This document shows positions 58,329 to 64,000 of a stretch of DNA of 64,000 nucleotides, piece by piece. The stretch covers positions 1 through 64,000 of IMG/VR virus record IMGVR_UViG_3300023110_001306. One strand, given 5' to 3'. The stretch is from a virus. A program made the position numbers and the translations under genes. The notes below the pieces were generated by a model. That model did not search any database. It was not told where the DNA came from and saw nothing but the letters and a program-made list of their open reading frames with translations. Every line of letters starts with the position of its first letter. Position 1 is the stretch's first letter.

Positions 58329-58972
58329 TATTTGATTCCTAATATCAGTTTGACCCTGCGTAAATCACTTTCTGGATTGCACACAGGAATTCTATTGTAC
58401 TTTTCGTAGTACTTAACCATCAAAGCCATCTCATGATCTTTGACCTGACTGCTATGCATTGGCAAGTATGCTTGATAGCAATGATCGATATCTGCTTTAT
58501 CAAAGTTTTCTTTAAATGCTGTACCACAACCGTAAGGCGAAAGCCTTTCGTTTCGTACTGTGCCTTTAAAGTCTGTACGGCGACCGAGCATACAATTACG
58601 TGTTACTGCTCTACTTTCGCCAATATAAATTACACCTTCATGTAGGAAGTCTGCAGGACCAGTTGGAGGACCGTCCTTATATAATCCGTAAACATAACAA
58701 CCAGCATCTTTTTTATCAAAACCCCAATTAGCACTCCAAGATTCGTCGATGTGATGCCATTTAGTAAACTCTAAACTCCAAGGGTCAACAAGTGTCATTT
58801 CTTGGGTACTAAATGCATCTAGGCCACTAGTTGTGAAAACTTTCTTGAACGTATAACATAGTTCTTCAAGTTTATCTTCGTGTTGTGTAAAAATGGACTC
58901 TAGTACTTCTTGTTTGAGTCCATGTCCTCCACTAGCCTTTGCAATGTTTTCTGCGAGTATCTTCGCTTTCAT
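58328..58972 (-). CDS. GIY-YIG nuclease-like protein
   Basis: A 214-aa protein. AGCYVYGLY and GVIYIGES carry the GxY...YIG elements of the GIY-YIG fold, with a downstream R (GRRTDFKGT) and HEMAL (Glu) in the expected order. The N-terminal 90 residues are a separate helical domain. It could act in repair, recombination or as a homing-type nuclease. Confidence 0.75.
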   Translation of the reverse strand: MKAKILAENIAKASGGHGLKQEVLESIFTQHEDKLEELCYTFKKVFTTSGLDAFSTQEMTLVDPWSLEFTKWHHIDESWSANWGFDKKDAGCYVYGLYKDGPPTGPADFLHEGVIYIGESRAVTRNCMLGRRTDFKGTVRNERLSPYGCGTAFKENFDKADIDHCYQAYLPMHSSQVKDHEMALMVKYYEKYNRIPVCNPESDLRRVKLILGIK

Positions 58973-58980
58973 GTTACACC

Positions 58981-59178
58981 TTACATCTTTGCTTCGCGTT
59001 CTTTACGAGCCTTGTTTGCTCTAGCAATACCACGCTTCTTGTCAAGTCTTTTTTGCTCACTTGGCTTAGTATAGTATTGACGTTCTTTAAGTTCAACTAG
59101 TAATCCGCTTTTTTTAATTTTACGTTTAAGTTGTCTTAATGCTTTTTCAACGTTATTATTTTTTACTATTACTTGCAT
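58981..59178 (-). CDS. rpsU: Ribosomal protein bS21
   Basis: A 65-aa protein of bS21 size and composition. Core VEKALRQLKRKIKKSGLLVELKERQYYTKPSEQK is the bS21 helix pair, followed by a basic tail. A strong Shine-Dalgarno AAAGGAGGAG precedes it. bS21 is the classic phage-borne ribosomal protein of pelagiphages and may swap into host ribosomes to favour phage mRNA. Just upstream lies a GGAGC/GCTCC hairpin. Confidence 0.92.
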   Translation of the reverse strand: MQVIVKNNNVEKALRQLKRKIKKSGLLVELKERQYYTKPSEQKRLDKKRGIARANKARKEREAKM

Positions 59179-59194
59179 ACTCCTCCTTTCCGTG

Positions 59195-59404
59195 TTAATG
59201 GAGCGTTCTCATTGCTCCTTCATCATTTAAATCAATTCCAAAGTATTCTTCACAAATTGTAACGATACTTTCTGGAACTAAATCTTCTTCTTTACCTGCT
59301 GGTATATACAAGCCTTTCAAATCTCCATCAGCACTAATAATTAGTGCCCAGTCATCATCTTCCATGGCTTCACCAAGTTCAAAATATTCTTGGTTGTCTT
59401 GCAT
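59195..59404 (-). CDS. Small acidic protein, unknown function
   Basis: A 69-aa very acidic protein (MQDNQEYFELGEAMEDDDW). The ATG at 59404 has GGAG at 6-nt spacing. The upstream ATG at 59416 would be only 6 nt after TATAAT, giving a leaderless start, and is also possible. Acidic size and early expression recall small host-takeover or DNA-mimic proteins, but no match is recognised. Confidence 0.65.
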   Translation of the reverse strand: MQDNQEYFELGEAMEDDDWALIISADGDLKGLYIPAGKEEDLVPESIVTICEEYFGIDLNDEGAMRTLH

Positions 59405-59422
59405 TGTACACTCCATAACTAA

Positions 59423-59450
59423 ATTATATACTATTACTATTTAATGTCAA
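59423..59450 (-). promoter_or_regulatory. Early sigma70 promoter
   Basis: TTGACA (59445-59450), 16 nt, TATAAT (59423-59428), for the small acidic protein and bS21. Confidence 0.8.
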
Positions 59451-60241
59451 CCTATTTTTACATAATTGATCATTGTTTCGGGGTATTTGGTAATAAAGTT
59501 TTTACCGTGGCCTTTTACTTTGCCTTTTATTTTGAACGTAGTATCTACTTTTGGCAGTTGCTTAGTTTGATCAAAGTTTTTAAAGAAACTGACAAGGTTA
59601 CCATCAAGTGATCCATTTAATACATGGCAACCGAAACGTTCTACAAAACGAATTTCATTAAGTGTAAACATACCAAACACTTGTTCACCAATACGCCCAA
59701 TGTGTTTACTTTCACTAAAGTCGTTTTTAATCTTTTTCTTTAGTTCTTTCTTTTCGAAACTATCAAAATATACTTTTGGAAGAACTGCTACAACACCAAA
59801 GTCGGAACGTTTCAAAGTACTTTTAGTAATAGATTCAAGTAGTGACTTCATAAAGTCGTTTAACGAATCAGCAATTACGGCAAATGCGTTTTCTTTGTGC
59901 AAATACTCTACACTTTTACGAGCATTCTCACGGTCTTCATCAATTACTGTAATAGGCTGGAAGTCCGGAGGGTTCATACCGTACGGTGCTAATTGGCATA
60001 ACATTGATTCTTTATTAGAGAAAAGTGTAGGATTGTCTTCTGAAAACCTACGTGTATCTCTATAATAGCCACCGTTGTGTCGATGTGTTGCAAATGCAAC
60101 AGACAATACTTCTAGAGTATCGTATTCTTTTTTCTTTGTATTCGCCACGGGTTTTACCTTGCCTTCGTTTCTAAGTTCAAATGCTAGTTCTTGTGTTTTG
60201 AACTCTTTCTTTGTCATATCGCCTATCATTAGAAGCCTCAT
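59447..60241 (-). CDS. Conserved protein, unknown function
   Basis: A 264-aa basic protein. First codons are uncertain (ATG at 60241, or internal ones at 60229 and 60217). Conserved-looking blocks are THRHNGGYYRDTRRF, FGVVAVLPKVYF and RFGCHVLNGSLDGNLVSFF. The C-terminus is Lys-rich (FKIKGKVKGHGKNF). I do not recognise the family. An early promoter is 21-49 nt upstream. Confidence 0.7.
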   Translation of the reverse strand: MRLLMIGDMTKKEFKTQELAFELRNEGKVKPVANTKKKEYDTLEVLSVAFATHRHNGGYYRDTRRFSEDNPTLFSNKESMLCQLAPYGMNPPDFQPITVIDEDRENARKSVEYLHKENAFAVIADSLNDFMKSLLESITKSTLKRSDFGVVAVLPKVYFDSFEKKELKKKIKNDFSESKHIGRIGEQVFGMFTLNEIRFVERFGCHVLNGSLDGNLVSFFKNFDQTKQLPKVDTTFKIKGKVKGHGKNFITKYPETMINYVKIG

Positions 60242-60261
60242 TACCTAAGTGTTATAGTGTT

Positions 60262-60290
60262 ATAATAACACAAAGTATTATATTTGTCAA
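60262..60290 (-). promoter_or_regulatory. Early sigma70 promoter
   Basis: TTGACA (60285-60290), 17 nt, TATTAT (60262-60267), for the 264-aa gene. Confidence 0.75.
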
Positions 60291-60301
60291 CCAAAAAAAT
60301 A

Positions 60302-60868
60302 TTAAAATATGTGATCTGCAATACCTAAATCAACCATTTGTTTGGCTGTGTAATATTGATCACTTGGGTTCTTAATAAATTTGTTACGTACTTCTTGGAT
60401 TGTCATTCCGCTGGCATCTTTTAATATTTGTAAACAACGCATTTCACAGTTTTGGTTTTCTTTCATCTGTGCTTTCATGTCGTGTACTTTGGCTTCCATT
60501 GAGTCGGAATGTTGATGATTCATTGAACCTGCATTTTTACCAACATAACGCTCACCCTGTTTGCCACTAGCAAAAATTAAAAAGCCAGCACTCATAACAG
60601 CACCAATACCGATAGTGCTAATGTTATGATAACTGTTCTTCATTACATCAATCAAAGCAAATGCTTCGTATAGGTCTCCGCCATATGTGTTAATGTAAAG
60701 TTTAAGGGTACGTTTTGGTTTCTTGTTTAAGTTTGCAGAAAGAATCCATTTGATTGCTTCACCTACATTTTCACTAGCAATGTCGCCGTGCAGATAATGG
60801 ATATCACTGTCCAACAGACTTTTATCAATGGCGTCACTTGCAGTCCAATTATCGTATTTTGTAGGCAT
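60302..60868 (-). CDS. clpP: ClpP-type serine protease
   Basis: A 188-aa ClpP. The nucleophile is S93 in IGAVMSAGF, the His is H118 in MNHQHS, and the Asp is D170 in PSDQYYTA. LYINTYGGDLYEAF is the conserved oxyanion strand. No N-terminal extension, so a mature cytoplasmic form. Together with the phage ClpA, whose IGF docking loop is intact, it could form a phage ClpAP protease. A late-type octamer (60895-60902) precedes it, while clpA is early. Confidence 0.93.
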   Translation of the reverse strand: MPTKYDNWTASDAIDKSLLDSDIHYLHGDIASENVGEAIKWILSANLNKKPKRTLKLYINTYGGDLYEAFALIDVMKNSYHNISTIGIGAVMSAGFLIFASGKQGERYVGKNAGSMNHQHSDSMEAKVHDMKAQMKENQNCEMRCLQILKDASGMTIQEVRNKFIKNPSDQYYTAKQMVDLGIADHIF

Positions 60869-60894
60869 ATTTTATTCTATTAGTTATGTACGTA

Positions 60895-60902
60895 TATTTA
60901 TT
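60895..60902 (-). promoter_or_regulatory. Possible late promoter AATAAATA
   Basis: AATAAATA 26 nt before the clpP ATG at 60868. It overlaps the end of the metallopeptidase gene. Confidence 0.5.
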
Positions 60903-61374
60903 CGATTGCCCAGGCTTTGTGACCAAGATCGTTTTGCTCGGCCCATCTAACAAATAGGCCTATTTCACGACCCATTGCTTCAATTTCCCATGGATAATCC
61001 CAGTAACTCATTTTGTCACGGTTGTATTCTACTCCGTCAAATTTAACATATTGACGTCCTTTCATCAGATCCTTCATTTGACCTGTTGCGAACTGTTTGA
61101 CGTGTACCATTTCGTGACACACTGATTCTAGTGCTTTACGTAGTGGTTGTGATTTGTCAATTTCTATAGTAAATTCCTTAGGACGAGTATTATCATCTTC
61201 CCACATACAAGTACCGCACTCGTTGTGTTTTTCATACATATCTTTTGTGTATCGTACTGTAACTTCTAGTGAGTTTGTCATTCGCTTAGACATAAGCATA
61301 TATGCACAGAAATGAACTAGGCTTTCTGTGTATTTCTTTTGACTGCGATTAGCATTTACTACGGTAACTTGCAC
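60898..61374 (-). CDS. Putative zinc metallopeptidase (HExxH)
   Basis: A 158-aa protein. CHEMVHVKQFATG carries HExxH, and a later YWDYPWEIEAMGRE supplies the likely third ligand (Glu), in a SprT/Zincin-like arrangement. Several Cys near ECGTCMW may form a small site. No signal peptide. It could cut phage or host proteins; exact family uncertain. Confidence 0.78.
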   Translation of the reverse strand: MQVTVVNANRSQKKYTESLVHFCAYMLMSKRMTNSLEVTVRYTKDMYEKHNECGTCMWEDDNTRPKEFTIEIDKSQPLRKALESVCHEMVHVKQFATGQMKDLMKGRQYVKFDGVEYNRDKMSYWDYPWEIEAMGREIGLFVRWAEQNDLGHKAWAIE

Positions 61375-61376
61375 TA

Positions 61377-61571
61377 TTACTTTTCCTCTTGTTTAGTGTA
61401 TGCACTTCTGTCTTGTGAAACCAGATAACAATCGGCTTGTATCTGTGCAATTAGATTATCAATTTCTAAATTTGAACCCTTGACTGCACCATATTTTAGT
61501 TCTCTTAATCTGTCGGCATCTTTTTTAATACCATCAATCTTGTCGCACATTTGGCTAATTTTATGAAGCAT
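61377..61571 (-). CDS. Small helical protein
   Basis: A 64-aa, helical, charged protein (MLHKISQMCDKIDGIKKDADRL...). Preceded by AAGGAGGG and an early promoter. Starts the leftward early group with the metallopeptidase. Function unknown. Confidence 0.65.
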   Translation of the reverse strand: MLHKISQMCDKIDGIKKDADRLRELKYGAVKGSNLEIDNLIAQIQADCYLVSQDRSAYTKQEEK

Positions 61572-61593
61572 TGATCCCTCCTTATTTTTAAAC

Positions 61594-61601
61594 TATAAAT
61601 A
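61594..61601 (+). promoter_or_regulatory. T4-consensus late promoter on plus strand
   Basis: TATAAATA inside the palindrome AAACTA-TAAA-TAGTTT, 28 nt before the GTG at 61630. It lies within the early promoter region of the opposite strand. Confidence 0.65.
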
Positions 61602-61629
61602 GTTTAACAGAACGAAAGGCAAAAGTCAA
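61601..61629 (-). promoter_or_regulatory. Early sigma70 promoter, overlapping opposite late promoter
   Basis: TTGACT (61624-61629), 17 nt, TAAACT (61601-61606), for the gene at 61571. Confidence 0.65.
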
Positions 61630-61992
61630 GTGGAAATTTTCCTATTTTTAATGATAAAACACGCTATTGTTGACCTTGGTTTTCAACCATTTGGTCTCGG
61701 TAGTTCCAAAAAATATTATTTTGGTTGGCCCGCTCACAAACAACATTATGTCCCACACGGACTCTTAACCGTGCTTGTAATGGCGTCTTACACGCACATA
61801 AACGTCGCTGTAGCGTTGGGAATACTAGATTATATACTACACTGGCATACAGACTTTACTAAGACTAAAATACGTAATTATTTTGAATGGACTAGCAAAG
61901 ACAGACAGTTTTGGATTTTGAATGCTGTAGATCAAATACTACACTTTACTGGATACTATATAATTGTGTTGATTGCTACTTCACAAATTTAA
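61630..61992 (+). CDS. DUF3307-like membrane protein
   Basis: A 120-aa protein. Start GTG at 61630 with AAAGG upstream; ATG at 61651 is an alternative. HAIVDLGFQP, YVPHGLLTVLVMASY, GILDYILHWHTDFTKTK and DQILHFTGYYIIVLI show the His-rich membrane-helix pattern I recall from DUF3307. Four hydrophobic segments are likely. Late rightward expression from TATAAATA at 61594. Function unknown. Confidence 0.72.
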   Translation: MEIFLFLMIKHAIVDLGFQPFGLGSSKKYYFGWPAHKQHYVPHGLLTVLVMASYTHINVAVALGILDYILHWHTDFTKTKIRNYFEWTSKDRQFWILNAVDQILHFTGYYIIVLIATSQI

Positions 61993-63343
61993 ACGCAAAC
62001 TTACCGCCAATACGTGAACTATAATAATTCTTAGAACCATCTAGTGCAACAGTACCTTGGAAGTTTGGAGGGTAAACAGCCTGGAAGCCAGTTACACGAA
62101 TGTCGTCACCCTTCTTACCAACTTTGGTATAAAGTTGTATAATACTTGCTGTGTTTAATAATGAAATTGCTTCTGTAGAAAATTTTGGATTTTCGTTTAC
62201 CTTGAGTGCAACCTTTTTAGCCAACGCACTTGTGATAGCATATCCGGTATTAAACCCTTGAACAGTCATATCAAAGTTAACACCTTCAACCATTTTAGTT
62301 GCTTCGTCACTCATGTTTTCAAAGTCTTGTTTACCTTGCTTCATATACTCGTCTGCTTCTTTTCTTAGTGCAGGAGTTGATAACTGAAACTTTTCGCCTA
62401 AATCAAAAGGTGCTTCTTTTGCACTCTTAGTTGCAATAGTTGTAACTATGTCTGCAACAAACTTTGTATTTGACATTAGTTCGGCATTGTCTTTGTTCTT
62501 TTGTAAAGAGTCATACAAGTTCTTTGCACTAGCAGATGCACCAGCGCCACCTTTAGAACTAATACCAATCTCTTTGCCGTCTGGAGCAAGGAACACGCTA
62601 TCGACTAAGTTGTAGTTCATTGCCATAGGCCAAAAGATATTAAGGTCTTTCCAGTTAGCGCCACCGGCTAACTCTTGTCTTGCCTGTTCGGCGTCACCTT
62701 GTACAAGGCCACCCATCATAGCAACCGGACCCATAATTTCACCAAAGTAATCTCTAATAGATTCTAGTTTTTCAATCTGCCCTGGGAACTCAGGCATTTG
62801 TCCATTAGATGCTGATTCAAGTGCAGTTACAAGAACTTCACCTTCCTGGCCAGCATTAGTTCTTACAGTTTGAATAATCTGTTCTGGACCTTTAAATTTG
62901 TTTTGAGATTTAATTAGTGTTTGTGGATCTAAACCAGTATCAATCTTTAACGCACCCTTGGTACCTAATTTCCAACCTGATGGAATTTGACTGTTACCCC
63001 AAACACCCATTAGGTCTGCACCTACTTGTCTAAGATATCTACCCCAGTAAATGTCTTTACCATCGCTAGTTCTAATCTGTGCAATACCAAATGCTAGTGT
63101 TCCTGCGTTAGCAGTATTAACCCATTCAATTTTAGCATTGTTATTTTTTTCAAACTCTGCAATGGCTTCGTCACGTTCTTCTGCTGTAGCAAATTTACCA
63201 CCTTGTGAAAGATCTGGAATTGCAATCGCTTGTACGAACTCTGCCTTTTCGCCATTGTCGTGGATATATGGCTCTCCAGGTTTACGCCCGAAAATGCCTT
63301 TAGACTCTATTACTTGTGTTTGTTTAAATTCGAAAAACCTCAT
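61976..63343 (-). CDS. Large late protein with MRFFEF N-terminus, unknown function
   Basis: A 455-aa protein. The start MRFFEFKQTQVIESKG resembles the MRFxE starts of genes at the left end of the window, which I read as capsid-targeting-like. The body is mixed alpha/beta with no known catalytic motif; SSKGGAGASASAKNLYDSL and TNAGQEGEVLVTALESA are notable. The ATG is 8 nt after a CATAAATA octamer with no Shine-Dalgarno. Possible virion protein packaged in the head (inference). Confidence 0.72.
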   Translation of the reverse strand: MRFFEFKQTQVIESKGIFGRKPGEPYIHDNGEKAEFVQAIAIPDLSQGGKFATAEERDEAIAEFEKNNNAKIEWVNTANAGTLAFGIAQIRTSDGKDIYWGRYLRQVGADLMGVWGNSQIPSGWKLGTKGALKIDTGLDPQTLIKSQNKFKGPEQIIQTVRTNAGQEGEVLVTALESASNGQMPEFPGQIEKLESIRDYFGEIMGPVAMMGGLVQGDAEQARQELAGGANWKDLNIFWPMAMNYNLVDSVFLAPDGKEIGISSKGGAGASASAKNLYDSLQKNKDNAELMSNTKFVADIVTTIATKSAKEAPFDLGEKFQLSTPALRKEADEYMKQGKQDFENMSDEATKMVEGVNFDMTVQGFNTGYAITSALAKKVALKVNENPKFSTEAISLLNTASIIQLYTKVGKKGDDIRVTGFQAVYPPNFQGTVALDGSKNYYSSRIGGKFAFKFVK

Positions 63344-63351
63344 AGCACTAG

Positions 63352-63359
63352 TATTTATG
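63352..63359 (-). promoter_or_regulatory. Late promoter CATAAATA
   Basis: CATAAATA ends 8 nt before the ATG at 63343. It overlaps the stop region of the bilin reductase gene. Confidence 0.58.
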
Positions 63360-64000
63360 CTATTTTTGGAAATAATGCGTTAGTGCAGAATTCGTCAACA
63401 TCTGCTTCATTAAGTCCTAATGACTTCATAACTCTAGGTGTATGTGGATTTTGTTGCTGGTTATGGCAGTAGTAGTTTTGAGCACCTGCTGTAATATCTA
63501 CACTAGCATTGCCTGTATACTCAGGAACACTATCAAACCATACACGCAGGTTTTCTAAAGCAAGATCTACAATAGCAGTTGCTTCTTCTTCTGTGCGAAC
63601 ATTACCTGCGGCAACCATTCCTGGTGAAAAGATGTTCTGTGCCCATTCGGGTAGTTCACGTTGTTTACTAGGAATAAAATCTTTAACAGCATCTAAGTAC
63701 CATTCTACAAGAGGATGTTCTTCACCGCCTGAACTTGCTGAAAAATCATGAAATGCACCTGTCATTTTATTCTTACCTGCAATAACATCAAAGCCGTAAA
63801 TAGGACCATCATTTGATAACACAGGAAAACAACATACGTGCATCATCCACAGTCCGTGCGAGTCTCTTGCGTCTACAACATCAATGTGTGCTCTGCGTAC
63901 ATGATCATTTGCCCATACTCTGTTGATCCAACCGTTCTCAGGCTGATTAAATTTGTTTAATCCTTTTTCTTCTATTTCAGTGGCTTTCTCATCAAAGATG
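63355..64000 (-). CDS. Ferredoxin-dependent bilin reductase (PcyA/PcyX-like), N-terminus outside window
   Basis: The frame is open to the right edge, so the N-terminus is missing; 215 codons are visible. Alignable PcyA features are RRAHIDVV (region of PcyA H74), MMHVCCFP (His equal to H88), then exactly 17 residues to YGFDVIAG (Asp equal to D105), HDFSAS, QRELPEWAQNIFS and the closing YYCHNQQQNPHTPRVM. These enzymes reduce biliverdin with electrons from ferredoxin. Retaining both His and Asp is PcyA/PcyX-like. Its product may be phycocyanobilin or phycoerythrobilin. Confidence 0.88.
   Translation of the reverse strand, partial: IFDEKATEIEEKGLNKFNQPENGWINRVWANDHVRRAHIDVVDARDSHGLWMMHVCCFPVLSNDGPIYGFDVIAGKNKMTGAFHDFSASSGGEEHPLVEWYLDAVKDFIPSKQRELPEWAQNIFSPGMVAAGNVRTEEEATAIVDLALENLRVWFDSVPEYTGNASVDITAGAQNYYCHNQQQNPHTPRVMKSLGLNEADVDEFCTNALFPKIA

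Noticed and set aside
60302-60868. ClpP-like gene read as a T4-like prohead protease (gp21)
   Set aside because: Motif order and residue spacing match true ClpP and no capsid or scaffold gene adjoins it; the possibility is kept open in the findings.
1-64000. Bacterial chromosome segment or prophage
   Set aside because: No housekeeping operons, integrase, transposase or attachment site; T4-like gene content and late promoters throughout.
1-64000. Cyanophage assignment
   Set aside because: No psbA, petE, hli or plant-type ferredoxin seen, and the ferredoxin is proteobacterial; but absence within 64 kb is not proof.

Overview
The window is a 64 kb piece of a large, AT-rich tailed-phage genome of the marine T4-like (myovirus) type. 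The evidence is a T4-type clamp-loader subunit (gp44/RFC), an ATP-dependent DNA ligase, PhoH, ThyX, MazG, phage GroES, very long tail-fibre genes, and about sixteen copies of a T4-like late promoter octamer (GATAAATA or TATAAATA) placed just upstream of structural and lysis genes. A phage-borne bS21 gene, a bacterial 7Fe ferredoxin and a bilin reductase, with no photosystem gene in view, fit a phage of marine alphaproteobacteria (pelagiphage-like) better than a cyanophage. The host is inferred. Genes are packed tightly, with many ATGA or TAATG overlaps, and there is no gene-free gap over 300 bases. Most genes lie on the minus strand. Those on plus are phoH, a zinc-finger gene, two fibre genes with a small follower, and a DUF3307-like membrane gene.

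Layout from left to right. 1-3274: a late, leftward block of small proteins and enzymes (HAD nucleotidase, nucleotidyltransferase) whose N-termini resemble T4 capsid-targeting sequences. 3323-3954: two small genes, one probably structural. 3959-8201: an early operon dnaJ - peptide deformylase - clpA - unknown gene, driven by a TTGACT-17-TATAAT promoter that ends 6 nt before the dnaJ ATG. 8240-11683: a late lysis region with a holin-like protein, membrane protein, small lipoprotein, o-spanin and i-spanin pair, zinc-ribbon peptide, GH108 endolysin and two conserved proteins. 11854-12570: phoH. 12571-16318: an early eight-gene operon (membrane peptide, cytidylyltransferase, small basic protein, gp44, ferredoxin, parvulin, thyX, unknown). 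16369-19100: 2OG oxygenase, MazG, GroES, a late conserved protein and a DNA polymerase III alpha-like fragment. 19111-38272: tail-fibre and adhesin genes, including a 1162-aa Ig-like protein, a YHYH protein, two tandem subtilases, a fibre ending in a cupredoxin-like domain and a 2290-aa fibre. 38282-45334: IscA-like protein, zinc finger, small membrane protein, UV-damage endonuclease, phosphomannomutase, Bax-like glucosaminidase, glycosyltransferase, cupin, QueD-like protein and two 2OG oxygenases. 45379-51913: rightward fibre genes and more structural genes. 51999-61571: early genes (DNA ligase, possible nuclease, tRNA-Arg, wHTH protein, 2OG oxygenases, tRNA-Thr, small proteins, GNAT, GIY-YIG, bS21, ClpP, metallopeptidase). 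61630-64000: a DUF3307-like gene, a large late protein, and at the right edge a partial ferredoxin-dependent bilin reductase.

How the genes work together. Early genes have near-consensus sigma70 promoters (TTGACT/A, 16-17 nt, TATAAT-like). Late genes have the T4-like octamer. Several promoters of both kinds sit so close to the start codon that the mRNA should be leaderless or nearly so. The phage carries an unusually broad protein-quality set: DnaJ, deformylase, a ClpA with an intact ClpP-docking loop, a ClpP with an intact triad, a parvulin, GroES and bS21. It also carries a small iron/redox set (7Fe ferredoxin, A-type Fe-S carrier, bilin reductase) and five 2OG-Fe(II) oxygenase-like proteins. 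All functions are read from motifs by eye, and no database search was run.
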